Assembly (NCBI GenBank): GCA_008363215.1
Contig: RHKP01000009.1
Span: forward strand, 1-64,000
Length of the DNA: 64,000 nucleotides
Direction of reading: 5' to 3'
DNA from: Cyanobacteria bacterium CYA
GTDB lineage: Bacteria > Planctomycetota > Phycisphaerae > Phycisphaerales > UBA1924
Below the pieces are notes generated by a model, which saw nothing but the letters and a program-made list of their open reading frames with translations, searched no databases and was not told where the DNA came from. Each line of letters begins with the position of its first letter. The stretch's first letter is position 1. The position numbers and the translations under genes were made by a program. This document shows positions 27,793-35,848 of the stretch, piece after piece.

Positions 27793-29183
27793 GGACGCTC
27801 CCCACGACGCTGGGCCCGCATCCGCCGAATCTCCTCCAGACGCTCCTTGAGCACCTTCTCCGCTCCGTGGTCGGTCGGCTCGTAGTAGCGCTTTTCGACG
27901 CCGAGATAGTCCTGCCCGGTCACCCCGCTCTCGGCGTTGTGGCTGTACTTGTACTTTTCCCCTTCGCGATCGCGCATCCGCACGCCTTTGCCGCTGTCGC
28001 CGGCCGCGGGCGAAGAGTTGGAATCGCGCAGGTACATGGGCACGGGCAGCACGCGCCCATCCCGCACATCGGCAAAGGCGCTTTCAATGGCCCTGTACGC
28101 AGCGTTGCTTTTTGGCGCACAGGCCAGGTAGGTCGCGCATTGCCCCAGTGTGATGCGGGCCTCGGGCAAGCCGATGCGCTCAACAAGATCCCAGGCCGCC
28201 TGCGCGATCATGATGGCCCGCGGGTCGGCGTTCCCGACATCCTCGCTGGCCAGGATCGCCAGACGCCGGGCGATGAACCGGGGATCTTCCCCCGCTTCGA
28301 GCATGCGGGCGACCCAGTACACAGCAGCGTCAGGGTCCGAGCCGCGGATGCTCTTGATCATCGCGCTGGCCGCGTCGTAGTGCCCGTCGTCGCCGTAGAC
28401 GGCGATCTTCTGCTGGATCGATTCTTCGGCCAGATGCTCGTCGATCACCAAGAGTGCAGGCGGGCCGGAGCCCTCGCTTCCGCCGAGGCCTTTTTGCCTG
28501 CGGCGCATGGACTCGATCGCCACTTCCAAAGCCGACAACGCCCGGCGCGCGTCCCCCTCACTCTTGACCGCCCACACGCGCAGCGCGGCGTCGTCCACCT
28601 CGATGGGCAAACTCCCATAGCCCCGCTCGCGATCGGCGATCGCTCGGCGCAGCACATCGATGATTTCCTCCTCGCTCAACGGCTCCAGACGGAACAGCGT
28701 GCTACGGCTGATGAGAGCGCTGTTCACCGCAAAGAGGGGGTTCTCCGTGGTCGCGCCGATCAGCGTGATCAGCCCGCGCTCCACGTCGCCGAGCAGCACG
28801 TCCTGCTGGCTCTTGGAGAACCGGTGGATTTCATCGAGGAAGAGGATGGTGCGCACAGCGCTCGACTCGAGCACGCCCGTGGCCTCGTCGATGATCTCGC
28901 GGATGCGCTTGACTCCCACCGACGCCGCGTTCTCACGCACGAACCGTCTGCGTGTGGCGTTGGCGATGACTTCGGCCAGGGTTGTCTTCCCCGTACCGGG
29001 CGGGCCGTGGAGAATCAGTGAGGTGATCGCGTCTGCCTGAATCATGCGGCGGAGCAACTTGCCCTCGCCGACGATCTGTGACTGACCAACCAGTTCATCG
29101 AGCGAGCGCGGGCGCATGCGCAGCGCCAACGGCTCCACGGACTGCCTGGCCCTGGCCCGAGTCTGGTTCCACAGGTCACTCAC
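27789..29183 (-). CDS. rarA: Replication-associated recombination protein A (AAA+ ATPase)
   Basis: A 464-residue clamp-loader-like ATPase (RarA/MgsA family) acting at stalled forks. N-terminal PLALRMRPRSLDELVGQ, Walker A HGPPGTGKTTLAE, Walker B ILFLDEIHRFSKSQQD, sensor 1 IGATTENP, and the GDARRALSALE sensor-2 region. The C-terminal tetramerisation domain is recognisable: YDAASAMIKSIRGSDPDAAVYW, EDVGNADP, and LGVEKRYYEPTDHG. The GTG at 29183 is preferred (ggag about 10 nt upstream); an ATG at 29240 would add 19 residues with no Shine-Dalgarno. First gene of a three-gene operon and divergent from the acyltransferase gene. Confidence 0.95.
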   Translation of the reverse strand: MSDLWNQTRARARQSVEPLALRMRPRSLDELVGQSQIVGEGKLLRRMIQADAITSLILHGPPGTGKTTLAEVIANATRRRFVRENAASVGVKRIREIIDEATGVLESSAVRTILFLDEIHRFSKSQQDVLLGDVERGLITLIGATTENPLFAVNSALISRSTLFRLEPLSEEEIIDVLRRAIADRERGYGSLPIEVDDAALRVWAVKSEGDARRALSALEVAIESMRRRQKGLGGSEGSGPPALLVIDEHLAEESIQQKIAVYGDDGHYDAASAMIKSIRGSDPDAAVYWVARMLEAGEDPRFIARRLAILASEDVGNADPRAIMIAQAAWDLVERIGLPEARITLGQCATYLACAPKSNAAYRAIESAFADVRDGRVLPVPMYLRDSNSSPAAGDSGKGVRMRDREGEKYKYSHNAESGVTGQDYLGVEKRYYEPTDHGAEKVLKERLEEIRRMRAQRRGERP

Positions 29184-29265
29184 CACAACAACTCCAAGCC
29201 CTTGTGAAGGAAAGGCGTTGTGAGACTGGTCCGACAGCATTGGTAGACGCTAACATACGCCCGCG

Positions 29266-30042
29266 TTGCACATCGTACTTTTCACAATCCTGGCCTTTTC
29301 ATCCCTCGTTGTGGTAGGGTATTGCACGCGCCGGCTTCTCGACAATCCTCGAGGCGACTTCGAAACTGGCGTGGCGTACCTCCTCGGGCGAGCGTATGTC
29401 CGCCTCGTGCATCATCTCGAAGCCCACGGTAGCGATCATATACCGAACACGCGCAAACCCGGGCCCCTCATCGTCGTCGCGAACCACACCTCCGGCGTGG
29501 ACCCGCTGCTCATCCAGGCGATGCTGCCCTTCGCGGCCCGGTGGGTGATGGCTGAGGACATGCGCGCTCCGGCACTCGAGTGGTTCTGGAGGTGGCAGGA
29601 CGTGATCTTCGTCGGCAAGCCGGGGAGCGAGGCGATCGGACTGCGGCAGGCGATGCGGCACCTGCGCGACGGGGGTGTGGTGGGGATCTTCCCGGAAGGC
29701 GGGATCGAGCGCCCGGTGCGTCACATTCTGCCGTTCTACCCCGGGCTGGGGGCGCTGGTGCGAAGCACGGGTGCGTCGGTGCTCCCGGTGCTGGTCGAGG
29801 GCACGCCGCAGGTTGATCCGGCGTGGGCGAGTTTGTACCACCCGAGCCATTCGCGGATCACCTTCGGACCGATCATGCGCGATTTCACGGGCACGCCTGC
29901 CGAGGTTTCAGATCAGATTCGCCAGCATTACCTGGCCTGGACGGGCTGGGAGCGCAATGACGAACCGGCCGTGGTGGACGCAACGACCGGGAAGCCTCCT
30001 CGCTCGGCGCGGCGTCCGCCTGATGAACTTTCAGCCGCCTGA
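29266..30042 (+). CDS. 1-acyl-sn-glycerol-3-phosphate acyltransferase family protein (PlsC-like)
   Basis: A 258-residue membrane-associated acyltransferase. The N-terminal hydrophobic helix (IVLFTILAFSSLVVVGYC) anchors it. Motif I is VANHTSGVD (HX4D catalytic pair), motif III is GIFPEGGIER, and the later VLPVLVEGTPQ is motif IV. It should acylate lysophosphatidate or a related lysolipid. The annotated start is TTG at 29266, with no strong Shine-Dalgarno; a downstream start is possible. The gene ends inside the 3' end of the convergent TPR-zincin gene (12-nt overlap). Confidence 0.9.
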   Translation: MHIVLFTILAFSSLVVVGYCTRRLLDNPRGDFETGVAYLLGRAYVRLVHHLEAHGSDHIPNTRKPGPLIVVANHTSGVDPLLIQAMLPFAARWVMAEDMRAPALEWFWRWQDVIFVGKPGSEAIGLRQAMRHLRDGGVVGIFPEGGIERPVRHILPFYPGLGALVRSTGASVLPVLVEGTPQVDPAWASLYHPSHSRITFGPIMRDFTGTPAEVSDQIRQHYLAWTGWERNDEPAVVDATTGKPPRSARRPPDELSAA

Positions 30043-32634
30043 TCGCAGCACGCGGACGGCTTCAAGCCGCTTGCGATGCTGCTCACGATCGGGTTCGAGG
30101 TTGGTCAGCGCCTGAATGTGCCGCTCCGCGGTGTCGTAGTCCTTGCCCAGCAGGGCCGCCCGGGCCGCCTGCTCGCGCAAGCCTGCGTCGAAAGGAGCGA
30201 CAGCGGTGGCGCGCTCGGCCTTGAGCGAGGCACGTTCGTAGTCGCCCGATCGCAGATACAAATCAGCCAGTTGGGCGGCGAACTCTGCCCCCGTCGTGTC
30301 GCGCGCGTCGAGAAACTCCAGGTGGGGGATGGCCTGGAACTGCGCCGCCCGATCATCGCGCGTCAGGTACCAGCGTGCCAGCAGGCGGTGGGGCAAATCG
30401 TCGACCGGGCAGACCTCCGCGTAGCGTGCAAGCAGCGGGAGCATCTCCTCCGTCGGCTCGCCCGAGCCCTGCTCGGACAGCGCGAGGATGAGGGCTTCAA
30501 GCACTTCCGGGTGATCCGGGTGGTCGCGCTGGATCGCACGCAGGGCTTCGATCCGGGCGGCCGCGTCCGGCGCCGTCCCGGCCTGGGCCCAACTGTTCGT
30601 CCACGGCTCGATCAACTCGGTCAGGTCCGGCACACCATCGGGCAGCAAGAGGCCCCTCGCTCGCAGTTGATCCTCGGCCCAGGGCTTGAAGGCCTCGAGG
30701 AACCGGGCATGGTCGAGACCGAGCGAGGCCTGGAATGCCTGGTCAGGCAGAACGCCCTCGGCCGCGCGATCCATCAGGTCGAGCGGGGCACGCGGGCCGA
30801 AACGCTCGATGATGAACTCGTACATCCAGTGACCCTGTGCATAGGCCTGAGCCCGGTCGGTCGGCTTCTCGGGGCGGACGAAGGCGAAGTTGATCTCGTC
30901 CATGTCGAACAGCGCGTCGGTCTTGAATGCGTGGGCGAGCAGTTTCCAGGTGTCGGCGTCACGCGGGGAATCTTCGAGATAGACGGCCGCGGCCTCGGTC
31001 ATCCAGTGAGCGATGCGGTTGTTCGTGCGTGAAAGGGTGACGGTGTGGGTGTATTCGTGCTGGACGACGCGGGCCCAGTCGTAGGAGCCGGCCTGCGAGC
31101 CGGCGCCCTCGCGCGGAGACTCCATCGCAATCACCGGCCCGGTGGAGGCGGCCATGGTGTGGATGTTGGGCATGCCGGTGATGCGCACCGCGAAGGTCTC
31201 GTGCGTGGGCATCAGTTCGAGGACGGTCTTGTGTGCCGGTTCATGGTCGATGCCGCCGGGCTGGTCGCCACAGACGCGGGCGTGAATGCGCTCAAGCACG
31301 GCGGGCATTTCGCGGGCGAGCACCTCGTCCACTCCGGGGCGGCACTTGATGATGAAATGCGCACTCTCGAAGCGGGCGAAGTTAGCCAGTTGCTCGATCA
31401 GGCGCATGCTGTTGGCGGCGCGGGCGTTGAAGGGGTCGAGCGCCATCGCACGCTGGAGCGCATCCAGCGCGCGGTCGTCGCGCCCGGACTGCATCTCCAT
31501 CAGACCCAGTTCGATCAGCGGGGCCGACCAGTTGGGCAGACGCCGGTGAGCGGCTTCGAGACTGGCGGCTGCGGCTTGGTATTGCCGCGTTTCCGATTGC
31601 ACGCGTCCGACCTGGTAGAGCGCCAGCGGGTGCGCGGGGGAGAGTTGGTCAAACTGGGCGAGCAGGGCGCTGGTGCGAGAGTCGTCGTAGCGACCGGCCG
31701 CGACGGCAGCGCCCAGCGCCAGCCCCTCACGGTGCATGGGGTAGGCGCCGAGCAGTCGCTCCAGCGGCTCATCGGCTTCGTCGGGCTCACGCTGGCGCAG
31801 CAGCGAACGGATGCGGATGATCTGGGCGTCGGGCGACACCGCGTCCAGCAGCCCGGCCAGTTCATCCATGTGCTCGGCGATCTGTTCGGCGCCGTCGAAG
31901 TCGAAGCCGGCGACCTTCAACTCCCCGAGCAGAGCCCAGGCACGCTGACAGCGCGGGTTGAGCGAGAGGGTTTCGATCGCGGCGGCCGCGGCCTCGCCGG
32001 CGTTGTGGCGCGAGTGCAGCAGTTCAGCCTCGGCGAGACGGACGGGCCACGCGAGGCGGTCCATTTCGTCGCGAGCCTTGTTGATGAGCGAGAGGACCTG
32101 GCGATAATCGGTCCCGTCGCCGCGCGCCGGCCCGCGGATCTGCATGCGGAGCAGCAGCCCGCGCACACCCTCGACCAGTTCCAGCGCGTCGAGTTTCTGC
32201 GTAAACATCATCTCGACAAGCGAGTCGAGGGCCGCGTCGGATTCGTCGAATCGACCCAGGCCGGCCAGCGCATCGGCCCGCAGGCGGATGCCGCGGATGG
32301 CCCCCTCACCCTCGAGCAACGTAAGGGTCTCTCCAAGTTCGCCGCGAAGGAGCATGGCTTCGGCGCGGTCGAGCACCGGCGCCTGAACGTCGTGCAGCCA
32401 GGGGTGGTCAATCGCACCCAGTGTCAGCGCCGCGGCGGCGCGCCGCGCGGGGGTGTCCAGGTCGGCATCCTCCCACAGACCATGAAAAACACGGAGGTTC
32501 TTGCGTTCCTCGTCTGCGAGAAAGGTGGCGCCGAGTCGCTGTTCGACGGCCGGGGAAAGCGGCACATCCTGCGCCGGAGTCGGCGCGGACAGCCCGCAAA
32601 GGGCGATCAGGAGCGCCGCGAAGGGTCGTCTCAT
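30031..32634 (-). CDS. Secreted TPR protein with gluzincin-type peptidase domain (HEYTH)
   Basis: An 867-residue protein with a signal peptide (residues 1-21, ending APTPAQ). Residues about 50-410 and 640-865 are TPR-like helical repeats (for example PLALYQVGRVQSETRQYQAA; GDYERASLKAERATAVAPFD). Between them lies a peptidase MA-like gluzincin core: VVQHEYTHTV with the zinc motif at 526-530 and, about 25 residues later, HWMTEAAAVYLED supplying the third ligand Glu. It is likely an envelope metallopeptidase or a TPR scaffold carrying one. Its ATG overlaps the end of the LolA-like gene by 4 nt, so the two are coupled. Confidence 0.85.
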   Translation of the reverse strand: MRRPFAALLIALCGLSAPTPAQDVPLSPAVEQRLGATFLADEERKNLRVFHGLWEDADLDTPARRAAAALTLGAIDHPWLHDVQAPVLDRAEAMLLRGELGETLTLLEGEGAIRGIRLRADALAGLGRFDESDAALDSLVEMMFTQKLDALELVEGVRGLLLRMQIRGPARGDGTDYRQVLSLINKARDEMDRLAWPVRLAEAELLHSRHNAGEAAAAAIETLSLNPRCQRAWALLGELKVAGFDFDGAEQIAEHMDELAGLLDAVSPDAQIIRIRSLLRQREPDEADEPLERLLGAYPMHREGLALGAAVAAGRYDDSRTSALLAQFDQLSPAHPLALYQVGRVQSETRQYQAAAASLEAAHRRLPNWSAPLIELGLMEMQSGRDDRALDALQRAMALDPFNARAANSMRLIEQLANFARFESAHFIIKCRPGVDEVLAREMPAVLERIHARVCGDQPGGIDHEPAHKTVLELMPTHETFAVRITGMPNIHTMAASTGPVIAMESPREGAGSQAGSYDWARVVQHEYTHTVTLSRTNNRIAHWMTEAAAVYLEDSPRDADTWKLLAHAFKTDALFDMDEINFAFVRPEKPTDRAQAYAQGHWMYEFIIERFGPRAPLDLMDRAAEGVLPDQAFQASLGLDHARFLEAFKPWAEDQLRARGLLLPDGVPDLTELIEPWTNSWAQAGTAPDAAARIEALRAIQRDHPDHPEVLEALILALSEQGSGEPTEEMLPLLARYAEVCPVDDLPHRLLARWYLTRDDRAAQFQAIPHLEFLDARDTTGAEFAAQLADLYLRSGDYERASLKAERATAVAPFDAGLREQAARAALLGKDYDTAERHIQALTNLEPDREQHRKRLEAVRVLRSGG

Positions 32635-33548
32635 TCCTGCGTCTCGTCTGTGATTTCCACGTGATACCCTTCGCTGGGCGCCGGCGGATCGACGCTGAAG
32701 ACACCCTCGGGCAGTGCGGCCCGGGTTTCATTGATGTCGATCGCGAACAACTCAAAGACGTCGACGTCACCGAGGCGATCGACTGCCAGCGAGGCGCGGG
32801 GCAGCAGAGTCTGCGGGTCGTACCAGATGCGGATAAGCGAAAAGTCTTCGACCTGCTGCATGCCGGGCTTGGGAGCCAGTTCGAGTTGGATAAGCCCTTC
32901 GAGTTTGCCGGCCAGCGACTTGAGCAACTGGTCGCGCTTGGGGTCGTACTCGTCGGAGAGCCCCTCAGCCGAGGGGCGCAGCGCCGCGGTAAAGTAGAGT
33001 TCCATGTCTTCTCGCCGCTGCCCCACGGGCACGAAGAAGGGCCCTTCGCCCACGCGGAGCGGGTCGAACACCTGCCCGGGGCGAACCATGCGGCGCTTCA
33101 GGAACTGCTTCTCGACCGGGTCTTTTTCGACCAGCCATTGTCCGTCAAAGACCCAGAGTTTCTCCTGCTTGTCACTGCGCAGCCCGGCGATGAACTGCTC
33201 GAAGCGCACGGCCACCCAGCGACGCCGTGCGGTGGGCTGCTCGGAGTTGACCTCGGCCGGTGGGTCGGTCCGAAAGTACAGACGCCCGATGCGCGTCTGA
33301 ATGTCGTTTTCGATCTCAAACAGGCGCGTGTACCGGATCTGCGAGGAGAAGGTGCGGATGTCGCGGTCAGCCCTTTCGAGTGCGGCCAGCAGGTCGCCCG
33401 CGGTCGCGAAGCCGGCGACGGGCTGATCGGGCCTGGCTTCCGGCGGCTGGACCTCGATCTGCGTAGTCAGCGCGTCTTCGGCCGGCGGCTCGGGGGAGTG
33501 CAACAGGCTTGTCACAAGGCAGGCGAGGATGGCAATCAGCAGGCCCAT
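32631..33548 (-). CDS. LolA-like / outer-membrane lipoprotein-sorting-like secreted protein
   Basis: A 305-residue protein with a short signal peptide (MGLLIAILACLVTSLLHSP). After an acidic linker the body looks like the unclosed beta-barrel of LolA/LppX-type lipid-binding proteins: DIRTFSSQIRYTRLFEIEND, GRLYFRTDPPAE, EKLWVFDGQWLVEKDP, then QVEDFSLIRIWYDPQTLLPR. This alternation of DG-turn strands is how LolA-type domains usually read, so this is fold inference, not a firm family match. aaaggag precedes the ATG. Coupled by a 4-nt overlap to the TPR-zincin gene, so the pair may work together in the periplasm. Confidence 0.6.
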   Translation of the reverse strand: MGLLIAILACLVTSLLHSPEPPAEDALTTQIEVQPPEARPDQPVAGFATAGDLLAALERADRDIRTFSSQIRYTRLFEIENDIQTRIGRLYFRTDPPAEVNSEQPTARRRWVAVRFEQFIAGLRSDKQEKLWVFDGQWLVEKDPVEKQFLKRRMVRPGQVFDPLRVGEGPFFVPVGQRREDMELYFTAALRPSAEGLSDEYDPKRDQLLKSLAGKLEGLIQLELAPKPGMQQVEDFSLIRIWYDPQTLLPRASLAVDRLGDVDVFELFAIDINETRAALPEGVFSVDPPAPSEGYHVEITDETQE

Positions 33549-33610
33549 CGGGCTCCTTTCGCACGGCGCTTCCCGCGCAGACCGCCGAGTGAACCGGCCG
33601 TCCTGACAGG

Positions 33611-34054
33611 TTATTCGGCTCGATCGTCCAGGAAACTGCGGAGGATGGCCGCGGCTGCCAGCGCGTCGCGCCGCTTCTTCTTCTGCCCGTGGGTCAGCCC
33701 GGTTCGCGCCATGCGCTTGTCGGCCTCGACTGAACTGAGGCGCTCGTCGTGCAGGTGGACCCGGCGGGCGGAGGCGCCGGCCAGTCGCTGGGCGAACGCC
33801 TGCACGAGTTTGGCGCGGGGGCCCTCGGACCCGTCCATATTCAGCGGCAGACCGACGACAATCTCTCCACCCGAACCGGGCGGACCGAGTTCACGCTCGA
33901 TGGCGTTGAGCAGGGCGGCCAGCAGGTCGTCGCCGGCGCGGCGGTCGATCGGGATCTCGATCGTCTCGACCGGGGAAGCGATGCCCGTGATGGCATCGCC
34001 CAGGGCCAGCCCCGTCCGCCTGTCGCCCAGATCGATGGCAAGGTAGCGCATCAC
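33611..34054 (-). CDS. ruvX: Putative pre-16S rRNA nuclease / Holliday junction resolvase-like YqgF
   Basis: A 147-residue RNase H-like protein: YLAIDLGDRRTGLALGD at the N-terminus (first catalytic Asp), IVVGLPLNMDGSEGP, and VHLHDERLSSVEADKRM with the further acidic residues, ending with a basic helix (GQKKKRRDALAAAAIL). The family matures 16S rRNA ends in E. coli and has been proposed as a Holliday junction resolvase. It starts MMR at 34054, 9 nt after the ABC-like gene stop, so it sits within the same transcript. Confidence 0.93.
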   Translation of the reverse strand: MMRYLAIDLGDRRTGLALGDAITGIASPVETIEIPIDRRAGDDLLAALLNAIERELGPPGSGGEIVVGLPLNMDGSEGPRAKLVQAFAQRLAGASARRVHLHDERLSSVEADKRMARTGLTHGQKKKRRDALAAAAILRSFLDDRAE

Positions 34055-34063
34055 GGACCTAGG

Positions 34064-35848
34064 TTATTCCGAAAGGTCCGGTTCCAGGGAATCGACCGGT
34101 TCCCGCGTGCCGGAGCGGCCGGCTTCGGCACGCAGGCGCTCGCGCAGCGGGTTCTTCACCCAGTCGGAAATGGTTCCGCCCCACACGACGCGGTCTTCGT
34201 GTACGACGACGGCCGAAGTCGGGTGGGTGCATCCGCTGCGATAGTCGGGAGCGATGAAGATGACGGCCGTGGAGTCCAACGCGGCCAGGAGCGCGCACGC
34301 CGCGTCCGTCGGTGTCTGATTGATGATGACCACGTCGAGCAGCAGGACGCGGGGGGCGGCAAAGACGGCCGGCCCGGCTTGCAGCAGCGCGCGCTCGCAT
34401 GGGCCCAGATCATCCCAGCAGGCGTACTCGACCTGTCGGGTCAGCCGCGCGTCGGGATCAATGCCCATGCGGCGTGCCAGTTCCTCAAGGCGGCGAAGAT
34501 CCGAGGGCGACGGATCGGTCTTTCCCGTCGCAAGTTGGGCGAAGGTCGCGCCGGAGGGGCAGTAACGCCGCCCGACCAGCCAGGCCGAAACCAGCGAGGC
34601 CGCTCCTTCCTCTACGTGCGGCAGCAGCGCCTCGAACAGTCGCCACAGCACGTGACGACCCACGCGGCGTCCGGTGTAGAGCAGCACGGGTGAGCCGGGG
34701 CGTGCTTCGATGCGCCGACTTTCGATCTGAAGAACGGGGAATACGTCGGCTTGGGCACAGGCCGGTCGCGGCTCGGTCCGCACGTGCTCGTCGAGGCGCA
34801 TGTAGGGCTCCACCTGCGTGTAGGCGCGGTTGAGCATGGACAACTGCGAGATGATCGACTCGCCGCGCGAGACCGCCTGGAGCAGCAGGACGATGTACGC
34901 GACCACCTCCGGCCATTCAGAACGGCCCGATGTCACGGACGTGCCCAGAAGCAGCAGGCCCAGCACCAGCAGGATGGGGCGAAAGAGCGACGTGATGAGC
35001 ACCGAACGCTGCGCCGCCAGCGCGATGTCGTCGTAGGTGTCGAAGAAGGACAGAGTGTCGGGCGACTGTCGATAACTATCGGCGACGGCCTGCCCGATCA
35101 GATCGGAGTCGAATCGGTGCTGGTCGATGGTGCCCATGGCGCGCCCGACGGCCGAGCCGAATCCGAGGGCGGCTTGATCGTAAAAGGTGCGCGCCGACTG
35201 GCGCACGCCCTGGTTGAATCGGAGCAGGATGATCGCAGGAACGAGGATGGCCGGCACGAGCAGGGAGGTCGTGCGCGCGTCGAGGTAAAGCAGCGCGGCG
35301 AGCAGAACGATCAGTTGAGCCGAGGGCTCGATGAGTTTGACGGCCTGTTCGACGGCCAAGCCCATCAGACGGCTGGCGCGCACGCCCAGCGAGCGCGGCG
35401 CCTGGTCGTCAAAACCGGCGGGCAGTCGCTGCGCCCGCGTGAGCAGGCTGAACAGGCGCAGGACCGATGTTTCTGTCGTGGCGCGCCCGATGGCGCGGGC
35501 GCGACGGGTGGAGAAGTAACTGGACAGCGCCGCGATGGCCAGCAGCCCGGCCAGCACCCCGCCGACGATCATCAGCCCGCCCAGCCCCGGCGCCAGCGTC
35601 AGCCCGTGCCACTGGAGCAGGTGTCCGTCCTGATCCTGCGAGAGCATGCGAAGGAACTCGAGCAGGGCGGCCACGGCGCCGATCTGAGCCATCGCCCCGA
35701 CCACCCCGAACACAACGACGACGATCAGGTCGATCTTGCGATCGCGGACGGCATACCAGAGGAGGCGGGCGAAGAGGCGCACGGCCCGCACGCTGCGCGA
35801 AACGCGCTGCCCGCGCCCGGACCGGCTTCGAATCGCCAATTCGCTCAT
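34064..35848 (-). CDS. ABC-exporter-like membrane protein with degenerate ATPase domain
   Basis: A 594-residue protein. Residues about 38-345 contain the hydrophobic helices of an ABC transporter transmembrane domain (LIVVVVFGVVGAMAQIGAVA; LLVPAILVPAIILLRF; PILLVLGLLLLG), with the coupling-helix-like FDSDLIGQAVADSYRQ. The C-terminal region keeps the topology of a nucleotide-binding domain but not its motifs: at the Walker A position LLYTGRRVGRHVLWRLFEAL lacks GK[ST], the LSGGQ loop is replaced near 480 (DDLGPCERALLQAG), and Walker B is VLLLDVVI without the catalytic Glu. It probably cannot hydrolyse ATP. Its start overlaps asnB by 4 nt (ATGA), giving tight coupling. Confidence 0.8.
   Translation of the reverse strand: MSELAIRSRSGRGQRVSRSVRAVRLFARLLWYAVRDRKIDLIVVVVFGVVGAMAQIGAVAALLEFLRMLSQDQDGHLLQWHGLTLAPGLGGLMIVGGVLAGLLAIAALSSYFSTRRARAIGRATTETSVLRLFSLLTRAQRLPAGFDDQAPRSLGVRASRLMGLAVEQAVKLIEPSAQLIVLLAALLYLDARTTSLLVPAILVPAIILLRFNQGVRQSARTFYDQAALGFGSAVGRAMGTIDQHRFDSDLIGQAVADSYRQSPDTLSFFDTYDDIALAAQRSVLITSLFRPILLVLGLLLLGTSVTSGRSEWPEVVAYIVLLLQAVSRGESIISQLSMLNRAYTQVEPYMRLDEHVRTEPRPACAQADVFPVLQIESRRIEARPGSPVLLYTGRRVGRHVLWRLFEALLPHVEEGAASLVSAWLVGRRYCPSGATFAQLATGKTDPSPSDLRRLEELARRMGIDPDARLTRQVEYACWDDLGPCERALLQAGPAVFAAPRVLLLDVVIINQTPTDAACALLAALDSTAVIFIAPDYRSGCTHPTSAVVVHEDRVVWGGTISDWVKNPLRERLRAEAGRSGTREPVDSLEPDLSE

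Noticed and set aside
30031-30042. A functional overlap between plsC and the TPR-zincin gene
   Set aside because: A 12-nt tail-to-tail overlap is common in compact genomes and carries no extra signal such as a shared terminator.
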